A DNA stretch of 64,000 nucleotides. Origin: Apostichopus japonicus (taxonomy: Eukaryota > Echinodermata > Holothuroidea > Aspidochirotida > Stichopodidae). Below are positions 52,047 through 61,615 of the stretch, piece after piece. Each line of letters opens with the position of its first letter. Within the stretch, counting starts at the first letter, position 1. The position numbers and the translations under genes were made by a program. The notes under the pieces are model-generated. The model ran no database searches, was not told the origin of the DNA, and saw only the letters and a list, made by a program, of their open reading frames with translations. The stretch lies in NCBI RefSeq assembly GCF_037975245.1, contig NC_092576.1, forward strand, positions 26,611,611 through 26,675,610. The letters are read 5' to 3'.

Positions 52047-53070
52047 ATGCCCGGGCCTAATTTACCAGATACAGGGGCGAGTGCATCAAGCAGAGGGACA
52101 ACGAGCAGTCAGTTTGATTTTGATGCATTGAGTCAATTTTTCAAGCGAGCTATGGGATTCCATGGTATACCGCAGGGGAGGCTCACCAAATTCAAAGGTG
52201 AACCAAACACGACCAGGAGAGCTTAGTTTCAGTGAATGGCTAAATGAATTCGAACAGATTGTGGAACCGTTTGATTTAGAAGACAAAGAGAAAGCTAGAG
52301 CCTTAGTCGACCACCTGGTTGGTTCTGCCAGAGAAGAGGTGATGTGTCTTTCTGACAAAAATAGATCAGACTACTCAGAGGTAAAGAAGGCTTTGGAGCT
52401 CTGTTTTTCTGTGTCAGGTACAGCTCAGAGTGCTAGTGTGGAGTTCCACAACAGGAGACAAGGGGAGCGGGAGTCTCTTGCAGATTTTAGTAGGTCGCTT
52501 ATACGGCTTTACAATAAGATGGAGACTACTGCACCGACGCAGGAAGAGGCAAAGGCCCTGGAAAAACTAAGAAACAGGTCCCTCCGAGATCAATTCTCTG
52601 CAGGAGCAAGAGAAGAATGGGTTCGGAGAGAGTTAAGACGAATATCCCTTGCCACTAAAGACAACGGATTTGAGGAGATGAGGAAAGAAGCCATCTATTT
52701 GTTTCAAGATGGTGGAACCCATCAAGTAACTAAAGTGAGGGAGGTCACTGCAGACGAAATATCTATTTCTAAGGCAGAAACTGGTCCTACCTTAAGGGAA
52801 ATGGCAGAGCAACAGTCCCAGTTACTGGCACAGGTTGTGGCCATGAGAGAAGAGATCAAATTGTTGAGGGGCTTGTCTTCAGAAGTCCAACAACTCAAGG
52901 AAGATATGAGACAACAGAGACCAAACTGGTCCAGCAGACAACCACCCAACAGATTTCAACCACCCAACAGGTATCCACGACAGAGATCTATTGCAGATGT
53001 GACATGTTTTAGCTGTAACCAAAAGGGACACTATGCGGTTGACTGTCCTAAGAACCGACCGGGAAACTAA
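52047..53070 (+). CDS. gag: Gypsy-1 gag, one frameshift
   Basis: ATG at 52047 (MPGPNLPDTGASASSRG, then FHGIPQGRLTKFKGEPNT). A one-base frame change near 52205-52215 leads into ELSFSEWLNEFEQIVEPFDL and the remaining capsid-like region. A coiled-coil-like stretch (MAEQQSQLLAQVVAMREEIK) precedes one CCHC knuckle CFSCNQKGHYAVDC. It ends RPGN-TAA at 53070. It would form the particle shell and bind RNA. The frame from the internal ATG at 52162 alone is 302 codons. Confidence 0.8.
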
Positions 53071-53100
53071 TTCACTCTGCTGTTGTGGGCGAAACAGTAG
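53061..53100 (+). promoter_or_regulatory. candidate -1 ribosomal frameshift signal between gag and pol
   Basis: The last gag codons read CCG GGA AAC TAA, giving the slippery heptamer G GGA AAC at 53061-53067 right before the stop. Nine bases later an 8 bp stem (CTGCTGTT 53077-53084 with AACAGTAG 53093-53100, one G-T pair) encloses GTGGGCGA. GTGG in the loop could pair with CCAC at 53113-53116 as a pseudoknot. Pol is open in exactly the -1 frame from here. Confidence 0.7.
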
Positions 53101-56100
53101 AGCGGACTTATTCCACCAGAAGGCCCTTAGAGAGAAACATGTATGCGAAGAAAACTGCAGAGATTAGGAGTGACGGGATCCCTGGAAGTCCAGATTTTGT
53201 TGAAGTAGACATGGGAGTAGTAGAACCTAAGGATTTGAGTTATAATAGAGTATTGAAGCAAGAGAGTAACATAGACGAGATTGAGGTTAGAGGAGAGATT
53301 GGAGATGGGGTTGATAGTAGTAGTATGACAGAGTTGGGCTTTAGAGAAGAAGAGAAAAAGGTAGTGAATTGTCGTCGAGAGGTGGAGTCTAGTCAGGTAG
53401 AGGAGAGTCGTCGAGAGATGGAGTCTAGTCAGGTAGAGGAGAGTTGTCAAGAGATGGAGTCTAATCAGGTAGAGAAATTGAGTGGTGATATGGAGCCTAG
53501 TCAGGTAGAGGAGAGTCGTCGAGAGATGGAGTCTAGTCAGGTTGAGGATAGTTGTCGAGAGATTGAGCTTGGATGCAGTGTTGGAAAAGGAATTAGGGAG
53601 GAGAGTGATGGAGTTGTAGATCAAGGATCAGTTGAGAAAGGAGAGTTGCTACAGGTGATAGAGAGTAAGGTAGGGGATGGAGGTTGTTCAGAGAAAGGAC
53701 ACAGTGCTGAACAAATTGAGGAAACCCAGAGGGGTACAGAGGTTGTGGGAGACTTCTTAGTTAATGGAAAAGTTACAGCACTTGCTTGTGAGGCTGTAGA
53801 GAGACTGACAGGTATTTCAGAGATAGTGTCACCAAGTCCTACGGCTCTGATTAAGGTTGCAGGAGTAGAAATAGGGTGTGTTATAGACACTGGAGCGGAG
53901 TCGTCTATTATTCCATCACAAGTTTTTCATGAGCTTCTGGAGCCAGTGTTGGGATCTCTCAGCACCCTGGGGTATGCCCTCACTATTAAAGGAGTTGGAG
54001 AAACGCACATTCCAGCTGAAGGTTTCGTGATGGCAGAAGTGTGCTTACAAAATAGGACCGTAGACGTTGGATTCCTTGTTTTGCCAAGTGAACTTCCTCT
54101 TGAAGGAAGAAGGAAGGACTATCCAATTCTACTGGGATGTAACGCATTAAAGAAGCTTGCTGCAATTGCTGCCATAGATGGAGAAGAGACAGACCCTGGC
54201 TTCCAAATACTGTTAGAAGGGACATCTGTACCAATTAAACTGCAGTCAACAGATGTATCCTTTGCACCTGCAGACATCAGCACTGGATCTTCAAAGGAAG
54301 TAATTGCTCCATATTCTGCAAGGAGAGTAGAGTGTAGATTTAAATCTGAAGAGACTGAAGGAGGGACGTGGCTGGTCAGTGGATTGAGGTCAACAGAATG
54401 GGAAGTGGTAGAGGGTTGTATCATGCCAGAAAATCAAACCGTGTCCCTGTTGATTGCAAACCCTGGAGCACAGATAGTGTGCATACCTCCAAATTACAGA
54501 GTTGCGGAAGCTGTCCCAGCAAGACCAAGATCGGAAGTCTTTACATCATTTAGGGTAGACCATATAGAGGTAGATGTACAGGAGATTTACGATGTTGATG
54601 TAGAAGGAGCTGAATCGGAGGTTAAGTGTACCAGCCCTGAAGTTAACAAAAGAGAGAAATTTCAGTTTCCAGATGGTTCCAGTTTCCTGTTACCAATAGG
54701 CCTTAGTCTAAAAGGATTGGATACTGATCAGGCCATAAAAGTTGCTCTCCTGGTTAAGGATAATCTTGAGGCATTTTCAAATGGTGACTTCGATCTTGGG
54801 TTTTGTGATGCCATACCCCACGAAATGAAGCTTCAAGAAAACACACCAATAAGGCAGCCGTACCGCAGGATACCACCAAACCAATTAGAGGAAGTCAAAG
54901 ATCTGCAAGACATGCTAGATAAGAAAATTATCAAGAAATCCAACAGTCCATATGCAAGCCCAATCGTTCTGGTGAGAAAGAAGTTTGGAGGTATTCGTCT
55001 ATGTATAGATTATAGGAAAATTAATGAAATCACCTTGAAGGACTCATTCCCACTACCCAGAATTGAGGAAACCTTAGAAGTCTTGGGAGGAGCCAAATTT
55101 TTCTCTTCCTTAGATTTAGCGCATGGGTACTTCCAGGTTGCCATGAAGGAGGAAGATATTCCAAAGACAGCTTTTCGTGTGCCATGGGGTCTCTACGAGT
55201 TCAATAGGATGCCGCAAGGGCTCTGCAATAGCCCCAGTACATTTCAGAGGCTTATGGAACTAATCTTTGGAGACTTGAATATGTCACAACTGGTCCTTTA
55301 TCTCGATGATATACTGGTATACTCTATAACCTTCGACCAGCACTTAGACAGACTGGGCAACGTCTTTAAGCGATTGATTCATCATGGATTAAAGTTAAAA
55401 GGTGAGAAGTGCCATCTCTTCCAAGCAGAAGTTCACCATCTTGGCCACATAGTAAATGCTAGTGGGGTATCTGTAGACCCAGGTAAGATTGAGAGAATCC
55501 TTAATTGGCCTGTTCCTAGTAATGCTTCGGAGATGAGGTCCTTCCTAGGTTTAGCTGCATACTATAGGAGGTTCGTTCCTGGATTTGCAAGGGTTGCTGC
55601 TCCACTCTATAACCTTGTCGGCGGGTCACCAAAGAAGACAAAGAAAGAATTGAAAGGAGGCAGTTTTGAATGGTCACCTGGAGCTGATGAAGCTTTCACA
55701 ACACTAAAGGAACTCTTGACTTCTCCACCCATTCTGGCGTACCCAAGATTTGGTGAGGACTTTGTAGTAGAAATAGATGCCTCCTTGAGAGGATTAGGAG
55801 CTTGTTTATCCCAAGTAGGAACAGATGGACAGCTGCATCCAGTGGCATATGCCAGTCGAGGTCTTCGAGGTGCCGAGAAAAATTATAGTGACTTCTCAAG
55901 TTTCAAGATTGAATTATTAGCTTTGAAATGGGCGGTTGCTGATAAGTTTCGGGAATATCTAATTGGCTCAAAGTGTACTGTACTTACCGATAACAACCCT
56001 CTAGCTTATATCCAGACAGCTAAACTTGGGGCCACCGAGCAGCGTTGGGTGTCTCAATTAGCACCATTCGACCTTACTATCAAATACCGTCCAGGAAAAC

Positions 56101-56900
56101 AGAATAGGTGTGCAGATGCACTGAGTCGTTGTCCGGACAATGCAGTTAACATCAGCGGGCTAGCAGTGAAAGCAGAAATAAGTATTGGTTCCTCTGTTCC
56201 TTCGGAGATGCGGTCGATTGTACACTGTGGTGCTGCTGAGGAAGTAAATTCCCCGTACGTATTTCCCTCCTATTCGCATGAAGACCTGAGACAGATGCAG
56301 CAAGCAGATCAGTCATTGAAGGAGGTCTGGAAGTGTTGGCAGTCCGATTGGCAAGCACAAGATGGAACAGGGCTGTTTTCCCCAGAAGTCAGAGGCTGGC
56401 TTAAAGAAAAGGACAAGATCACAGAAATCCAGGGAGTACTATATCGACAGATCATGAATACTGGAAAGCAGTCTAACCAACTATTAGTCCCAAAAGTCCT
56501 GAAGTCCACCCTTATTGAGATGGCGCATGATCAGTGGGGGCACCAAGGTATTGGAAGGACAATTGGTATTCTCAAGGCACGTTGCTATTGGCCGGGACTT
56601 CACAAAGATGTACAGAAGCATATTAAGAAGTGTTTTACTTGTGTGGCAACAAAGGCCCCTACACCGAAAGTGCGGACTCCACGTCGACATCTCATAGCTT
56701 TCCGACCTCTTGAACTGGTAGCCATGGACACCCTCAAGCTGGATGTTGGGAGAGGCGGATATGAGGACGTACTTGTCATAACTGATGCTTTCACTAAATA
56801 CAGCCAAGCAATTCCTTGTAAGAACCAAACTGCTGTTGTTGTAGCCATAGCCTTAAGAGACAAGTGGTTTACTCAGAGTCCCTCTTCGACTACATTCTGA
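53085..56900 (+). CDS. pol: Gypsy-1 pol: protease, RT, RNase H, integrase N-part
   Basis: About 1271 codons in the -1 frame of gag. Residue numbers count from 53085. An acidic linker with 12-residue repeats lies at about 95-160. Protease: VIDTGAESSIIP (about 268). RT: RLCIDYRKINEIT, FFSSLDLAHGYFQV, YLDDILVY (about 740) and RSFLGLAAYYRRFV. RNase H: VVEIDASLRGLGACL (about 895), ELLALKWAV, TDNNPLAYI. Integrase zinc part: HDQWGHQGIGR...CFTC; core: MDTLKLDVGRGG (first Asp). A frameshift near 56875 stops the frame at 56900. All catalytic residues before it look intact. Translation would start by frameshifting, not at 53085. Confidence 0.85.
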   Translation: MGETVERTYSTRRPLERNMYAKKTAEIRSDGIPGSPDFVEVDMGVVEPKDLSYNRVLKQESNIDEIEVRGEIGDGVDSSSMTELGFREEEKKVVNCRREVESSQVEESRREMESSQVEESCQEMESNQVEKLSGDMEPSQVEESRREMESSQVEDSCREIELGCSVGKGIREESDGVVDQGSVEKGELLQVIESKVGDGGCSEKGHSAEQIEETQRGTEVVGDFLVNGKVTALACEAVERLTGISEIVSPSPTALIKVAGVEIGCVIDTGAESSIIPSQVFHELLEPVLGSLSTLGYALTIKGVGETHIPAEGFVMAEVCLQNRTVDVGFLVLPSELPLEGRRKDYPILLGCNALKKLAAIAAIDGEETDPGFQILLEGTSVPIKLQSTDVSFAPADISTGSSKEVIAPYSARRVECRFKSEETEGGTWLVSGLRSTEWEVVEGCIMPENQTVSLLIANPGAQIVCIPPNYRVAEAVPARPRSEVFTSFRVDHIEVDVQEIYDVDVEGAESEVKCTSPEVNKREKFQFPDGSSFLLPIGLSLKGLDTDQAIKVALLVKDNLEAFSNGDFDLGFCDAIPHEMKLQENTPIRQPYRRIPPNQLEEVKDLQDMLDKKIIKKSNSPYASPIVLVRKKFGGIRLCIDYRKINEITLKDSFPLPRIEETLEVLGGAKFFSSLDLAHGYFQVAMKEEDIPKTAFRVPWGLYEFNRMPQGLCNSPSTFQRLMELIFGDLNMSQLVLYLDDILVYSITFDQHLDRLGNVFKRLIHHGLKLKGEKCHLFQAEVHHLGHIVNASGVSVDPGKIERILNWPVPSNASEMRSFLGLAAYYRRFVPGFARVAAPLYNLVGGSPKKTKKELKGGSFEWSPGADEAFTTLKELLTSPPILAYPRFGEDFVVEIDASLRGLGACLSQVGTDGQLHPVAYASRGLRGAEKNYSDFSSFKIELLALKWAVADKFREYLIGSKCTVLTDNNPLAYIQTAKLGATEQRWVSQLAPFDLTIKYRPGKQNRCADALSRCPDNAVNISGLAVKAEISIGSSVPSEMRSIVHCGAAEEVNSPYVFPSYSHEDLRQMQQADQSLKEVWKCWQSDWQAQDGTGLFSPEVRGWLKEKDKITEIQGVLYRQIMNTGKQSNQLLVPKVLKSTLIEMAHDQWGHQGIGRTIGILKARCYWPGLHKDVQKHIKKCFTCVATKAPTPKVRTPRRHLIAFRPLELVAMDTLKLDVGRGGYEDVLVITDAFTKYSQAIPCKNQTAVVVAIALRDKWFTQSPSSTTF
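53379..53560 (+). repeat. 36 bp coding minisatellite in pol linker
   Basis: About five units encoding REMESSQVEESR-like 12-mers (acidic). It expands the linker between gag and protease in frame. Confidence 0.85.
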
Positions 56901-57783
56901 TCAGGGCAGAAATTTTGAAAGTAGCACTATTAAGGAGTTGTGCAAGTTGTATGGCATTTCCAAATCGAGAACAACACCTTACCACCCGGAAGGAAATGGT
57001 CAAACTGAAAGGTTCAATCGTACACTTTGCGGGATGATTCGCTCCCTAGACCCAGCCCGGAGGAGGAATTGGCCAGATCTACTATCAAACCTTGTGTTTC
57101 TATACAACAGTACCCCACACCGAGTGACTGGCATGTCTCCATACAGGATGATGTTTGGGAGAGAACCATATACACCTTTAGACCAGCTACTTAGTAATGC
57201 CAGAAAGACTTGGGATGAGGATTTCGTTAACGAACAGGCAGCTGCGTTACAAGAAGCTCACAAAGTAGCAGCAGAAAAGATCAAGACTTCCAAGGAGAAA
57301 GAAAAAGCAAAGTATGACCAACTGCCGCAGAGTACTCCTCTTGAGGTAGGTGCCAGAGTACTGCTAAGAAGGACTGCTTTCGATGGCCGACATAAGCTAG
57401 AGGATAAATTTCATAGAGATCCCTTTGTCATAGTTAGAGTTAATCCAGAAGGAGATGTCTATGGTATTCGTCCGTTATTAGGAGGTCCTATTCAGACAGT
57501 AAACAGAAGACTCCTTACAGAAGACCCTAGAGATGTACAACAAGTTGAGGATCCTGAACTAGCTATTAATGAACAGGAGGACATATTGGAAGAGACAGAG
57601 CCAGAAGACATTCAACCAATTCTGCCATGGTGGTTCTTTCTTGAGCAGGGGAGGCCAAGAGAAAATGAGCCAGAAGGAGACCCAATTGCAGATCCCCAAG
57701 TTGTACTCCGCCGATCGGCTAGGCAAACCAAGGGTATACATTCGAACCCTTGCAATCTTCCACGTTCTGTCTTACACAATTAA
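56880..57783 (+). CDS. Gypsy-1 integrase, C-terminal part
   Basis: Resumes after the frameshift with LHSDQGRNFES (second Asp), YHPEGNGQTERFNRTLC (Glu), NSTPHRVTGMSPYRMMFGRE and a GPY/F-like module (HKLEDKFHRDPFVIVRV, VYGIRPLLGGPIQTVNRRLL). It ends at 57783. With the preceding ORF the DDE triad is complete. The only defect is the missing base or bases near 56875. Confidence 0.85.
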
Positions 57784-57997
57784 GTGGTTGTCTTGTATTC
57801 CTTATGACGTATGTATTGCAATTTATAGTTCTTATTGTTGTGTACTTCTCAACTTGTACATAATATGTAAGTACAAATTTGTTTAGTTGTTGTTTGTAAA
57901 TGCGGGGAACCTGTTCTGTGACTCCACACATGGTTCACCACATTATTTTTGGTTGTTAGTTTATATTTATTTAGTGACTATGAGGGCATAAGTCATT

Positions 57998-58010
57998 AAA
58001 TGCGGGGAAG
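57998..58010 (+). promoter_or_regulatory. Gypsy-1 polypurine tract
   Basis: AAATGCGGGGAAG directly before the 3' LTR. A second AAATGCGGGGAA lies at 57898-57909 and may be a duplicated tract. Confidence 0.7.
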
Positions 58011-58012
58011 TT

Positions 58013-58718
58013 TGTAGTGAGTTGAAAATAGGTCCTTAGTACAATATTGTTATTGTTCTTCTGTAATTGGCTGGCTCATGAATTATTCATAGCTTGGTCC
58101 ACATGGGCAGCATGTGGTCAACAGCATCTCTTTGTCTATAACCTCACTTTCCCTTATTTTGTTAATGTAGATACATCTTTAAGCTAAAGTAGTGCTGCTT
58201 AAATTTCATCCTGTAAGTCTGTTTTACTATTGATTCTTACTTTTCTTATGTATACATGTTTAAAATTACTTATAATTTGGTGCTATAGTCAAATCTCTGA
58301 AGTAATACGGGGTTTGGATGTAATTATTAAGAATATCCATGCGCTTGTTAGCCTGAGTTTATGCTAATGCACCCTCCTGGCTTGGCGTGGGGAGGAGTTG
58401 CATGTGGGAATTTCAAGGAGCATGATCTTTATTAGAAAAAGAGAAGAAAAGTTTGTCCGTTTCCAGTATTAAACGATGATAAAGAGTTAATTTTGGTTCT
58501 GTTTGGCTACTCGGTTGTGCGATGGTGAAGGTCTGTCTACGAGGGCACAACTTGTAATTGACATATTTGGCTTGGGGCTGCTTTCTATGCTTTCCTGTTC
58601 TCTACGTTTTCTGTTTATCTACACTGAATAAATTGGTGAAATCGTATACTGCTGTCTCTGAATCTGGTCTTAACGAGCAGGCTGACCCTTCCTTCGACTT
58701 CCCCTCCGCGTCCCTTCA
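58013..58718 (+). repeat. Gypsy-1 3' LTR
   Basis: 706 bp, no difference from the 5' LTR found by eye. Confidence 0.9.
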
Positions 58719-59208
58719 TGATGAACATGACAAAAGTTCATCGATAGTGGACAATGCAAGATCGAGACATCCTCTTTACCAAAAGAGATTAGTCTCTGTT
58801 GTGGACCGCAGTACAAGGCAGGTGTGCTGGATTACTATGTTGACCTTTGTTGATGCGATTGGATCGACGAACTGGGTCAGGAGGATTTTTACTAATACCA
58901 TCATCTGGGAGGAACAACCAGTATGGGACTAGTCTGGTAGTCGTGGCATCATTGTCGTCATCATTATCATCATCATCAAAATCTTCGGTTGCGGGATCAC
59001 TGTCATCAATTCCTTCATGTGTAGGGCAAGAAAGTTCATTTCGTGGGTCTTTGATTAACAGCTTTCTGTTGACCGTCTGCTCTGGGCCTCCTAAAATAGG
59101 TGTTATACGGTAAACATCTTGTTCTTCATTAATATCAATAACGACAAAAGCTTGTCTGTTATACTTGTCATCCAGCTTGTGCCTACATTTTAATCCACAC
59201 TTCTTTAA
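58719..59208 (-). pseudogene. Gypsy-2 integrase C-terminal end
   Basis: Minus strand from the piggyBac junction: HKLDDKYNRQAFVVIDINEE, VYRITPILGGPEQTVNRKLL, an Asp-rich stretch, ending AVHNRD-stop at 58789. Homologous to the Gypsy-1 C-terminus (HKLEDKFHRDPFVIVRV ... LPRSVLHN). The frame continues across the piggyBac at 61616. Confidence 0.75.
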
Positions 59209-59530
59209 CTGTTATCCTGCGGAGTTTTACACACAAAACCTATGCAGTGCGCGTAGTTTTTCTATAAAATGCAGTTTATAATGCAGTTTCTGCTCTGTTT
59301 CAATTTGTATCTGTTTTAACATGTCCCATAAGCTTAGAAAGTATTTCTTTTCAGGAGGTATGTATCTTTATTCAGTTTTCCAGTCATAACATGTACATAT
59401 AATGAACTAATTAGTTAATTGATCAATCAATTAATCAATCAATCAATTGAAAATGAATGAAAAATGAGAAAAATGAGTACTAGTGTCGCTCTCTTCTTTC
59501 ACATGTTTGTCCAGAGTCTCAAGACAGTTC

Positions 59531-61399
59531 TTACAAGTTTTGTTTAGTGTGGTATTGCTCCCAGCAGGGTCCCAGGCAAAGAGCAACATCACAGGTTTGA
59601 CAGATGTAGCTAGTCCGCACTCGTTTTGGTGTTGGCCGGGCTTGGTGATCAGTGCAGATTACACAATTTCTCCGCTTTCCTTTTGCAAGCTTCGTCTGCT
59701 TCAAGTGAGATCTTGGATTGTTCAGCCTGACACCAGCAGCGATAGGATTGCTTGGTGGTCTTCCCCCTTTGCTGATGGCAGGAGCTGTTACATTTCCAAC
59801 AAGTCCCTCCACCAACTTCACCTGGAAAATCCGTCTCTCCATGGGCTTGATTCCAGCCTTTGTCACATGGTCCTTGTAGAGGATGTATGCATTGAGAGTC
59901 ATGCGACCGATGACGTTGAAGAATAATTTCTTTGTCCATTTCCAAGTTTTCCGCTCATCTAGGAAACAGTACAGACGCATGTCACTCAAATCAACTCCAC
60001 CCATTGACTTGTTGTACAGTTCGATCCCATGAGGAATGTGCCTAGCCCTACCTCGCCTCGATGTCACGTCCTTCATATTTGCGCTGGCCACTGTTGACAG
60101 GATGATAACATGTTTTTTGTCATGGAATCCAACCGATAGCAGGGGCCCAGAACGTGAAGCAGCTGCAGAACCCTTTGCCAGCTTCCTCTTGATACTATCT
60201 GGAAGTCCCATTCGATTACTCCGGCATGTCCCAGTGGCAAAGGTTTTCCGATCGTAGAGATCACGAAAAAGTTTTGGTGAGGAAAAAAAGTTGTCGACAA
60301 ATAAGTGGTGTCCCCTATCTAAAATGGGATCCATGAGACCCATCACCACTTTGTATCCCTGATTGTCCTGTCTTGGCTGCCCAGGTCTCCTTCCTGTGTA
60401 CATGATCATGTGATAGGCATAGCCAGTGTCAGCTTCGCATAACAACCACATTTTCACTCCGAATTTGTGATGGTGCTTGTTCGGCATGTATTGGATGCCC
60501 CGGTACCGCCCCATGAAACCCACTAGGCTTTCATCAACAGAAACTGCCTCTTTCATGATGTAGTTTTGTTGCGATGTCTCCCCAACTTGGTGGATGAGAG
60601 AGTATGCTCTTTTTTCTGAGTCAGTAAAAATATTGGTGGCATCACATTCCATTGTAGGCATGTTGAACATGGCCAACAGTAGTAAGAACCTGTCTCTCCG
60701 AAAGACGTGTCGAAAATAAGGGGTCGATTGAGATGGATTGGAGCTATCCCAGTATGCATTGAGACATGTTTTTTGGACAAGACCCATATTGACAATGATC
60801 CCCAAAAATGCCTTCATTTCCTCAAGGTCAGTGCCATTCCATTCAGCATATCTTGACTTTCTCCGCAGAGGTGTATTTCTCATAACTTTTTCCTTGGCAT
60901 ACCTGTTAGTTTCATCTACGATCTCTTGCAAAATTCCATCAGTCATGAGGTTCGAAAAATAATCCACTGGCTTCATATCAGGCCGAAAATTGGCTGCAAC
61001 AACACCACTGTCACCGTTGTACTGGAACGTATGAGCTGGCATTATGTCCGTTTGTAAATCCGGTATAGCGATCCACGGCCTAACTAGTAGGCCTAGGTTA
61101 GGCCCACCATCATCACTTGAATCTGATCCATCGGATGATTCAGACTCACTCAAATCACTCGAAGCTGAATCACCGGAAGCAATATCAGAAATGCTGTCTC
61201 CAAAGTTATCAAAATCACTTTCGTCGTCCGAATTCATCTTGAAATTCACTCCAAAACGTCCGATAATAATTCTGAAAACTAGTGAAAGTTTCGCTCTTCC
61301 GACTGCCTCTTCACTGTTGGTAGTAGTATAGCGAATTTTACCATGCTCCGTATTGCAATCTGCTTGCATTTTCTTCTGGATTCTGTTTGGATTTGGCAT
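59531..61399 (-). CDS. piggyBac transposase, intact
   Basis: 622 codons from the ATG at 61399. A second good start is M55 (MNSDDESDFDNF, at 61237), which fits the usual acidic piggyBac N-terminus better. DDD residues: D289 (VSVDESLVGF), D369 (HHLFVDNFFSS) and D470 (SMGGVDLSDM). The C-terminus has a Cys-rich domain (CVICTDHQ ... CQTCDVALCLGPCWEQYH) that in piggyBac binds the terminal repeats. Length and domain order are normal for the family (about 560-600). It cuts at TTAA and pastes without a footprint. No frameshift or stop. Confidence 0.93.
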   Translation of the reverse strand: MPNPNRIQKKMQADCNTEHGKIRYTTTNSEEAVGRAKLSLVFRIIIGRFGVNFKMNSDDESDFDNFGDSISDIASGDSASSDLSESESSDGSDSSDDGGPNLGLLVRPWIAIPDLQTDIMPAHTFQYNGDSGVVAANFRPDMKPVDYFSNLMTDGILQEIVDETNRYAKEKVMRNTPLRRKSRYAEWNGTDLEEMKAFLGIIVNMGLVQKTCLNAYWDSSNPSQSTPYFRHVFRRDRFLLLLAMFNMPTMECDATNIFTDSEKRAYSLIHQVGETSQQNYIMKEAVSVDESLVGFMGRYRGIQYMPNKHHHKFGVKMWLLCEADTGYAYHMIMYTGRRPGQPRQDNQGYKVVMGLMDPILDRGHHLFVDNFFSSPKLFRDLYDRKTFATGTCRSNRMGLPDSIKRKLAKGSAAASRSGPLLSVGFHDKKHVIILSTVASANMKDVTSRRGRARHIPHGIELYNKSMGGVDLSDMRLYCFLDERKTWKWTKKLFFNVIGRMTLNAYILYKDHVTKAGIKPMERRIFQVKLVEGLVGNVTAPAISKGGRPPSNPIAAGVRLNNPRSHLKQTKLAKGKRRNCVICTDHQARPTPKRVRTSYICQTCDVALCLGPCWEQYHTKQNL

Positions 61400-61540
61400 A
61401 TAATTTGCCGATTTCCTATGGATTTATGGTCAAGTTCGGCATTATAGTAGCTTCTAATACCAACTCCTATTCGCTGACGCGATATCTAGTGCCTAGTGTC
61501 AACCAATCACAAGCCACGTGGCAATATTTCGGGTGTTTAC

Positions 61541-61598
61541 ATGAAAGCCACGATCGTGGCTTTCCGCACGGAACTTGGGGGCCACGATCGTGGCTTTC
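61541..61598. repeat. two palindromic repeats near the piggyBac right end
   Basis: AAAGCCACGATCGTGGCTTT and a second GCCACGATCGTGGC lie within 60 bp of the right TIR. No counterpart is seen near the left end. Possible transposase or host factor binding sites. Confidence 0.7.
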
Positions 61599-61615
61599 AG
61601 CAGGATAACAGTTAA

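Larger units (their letters stand above)
51165..58718 (+). mobile_element. Gypsy-1, nearly complete Ty3/Gypsy retrotransposon
   Basis: 7554 bp with two 706 bp LTRs that look identical by eye, TG...CA ends, a primer site, gag, pol (protease, RT, RNase H, integrase) and a purine tract. Only two coding frameshifts are seen (gag near 52210, integrase near 56875). It lies inside the 3' region of Gypsy-2. No target duplication is evident (ATGTT versus TGATG), which is unusual for such a young-looking element. Confidence 0.9.
59209..61611 (-). mobile_element. piggyBac transposon, complete
   Basis: 2403 bp. Ends CTGTTATCCTGC (left) and GCAGGATAACAG (right) are perfect inverted repeats, flanked on both sides by TTAA (59205-59208 and 61612-61615), the piggyBac target duplication. 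It sits in the Gypsy-2 integrase, whose reading frame is restored by removing the element and one TTAA. One intact transposase ORF. Together these features suggest a recent, possibly active insertion. Confidence 0.95.

Noticed and set aside
53127-53624. 165-codon minus-strand ORF rich in TRLHLSTTLLYL repeats
   Set aside because: It is the shadow of the 36 bp coding minisatellite in Gypsy-1 pol.
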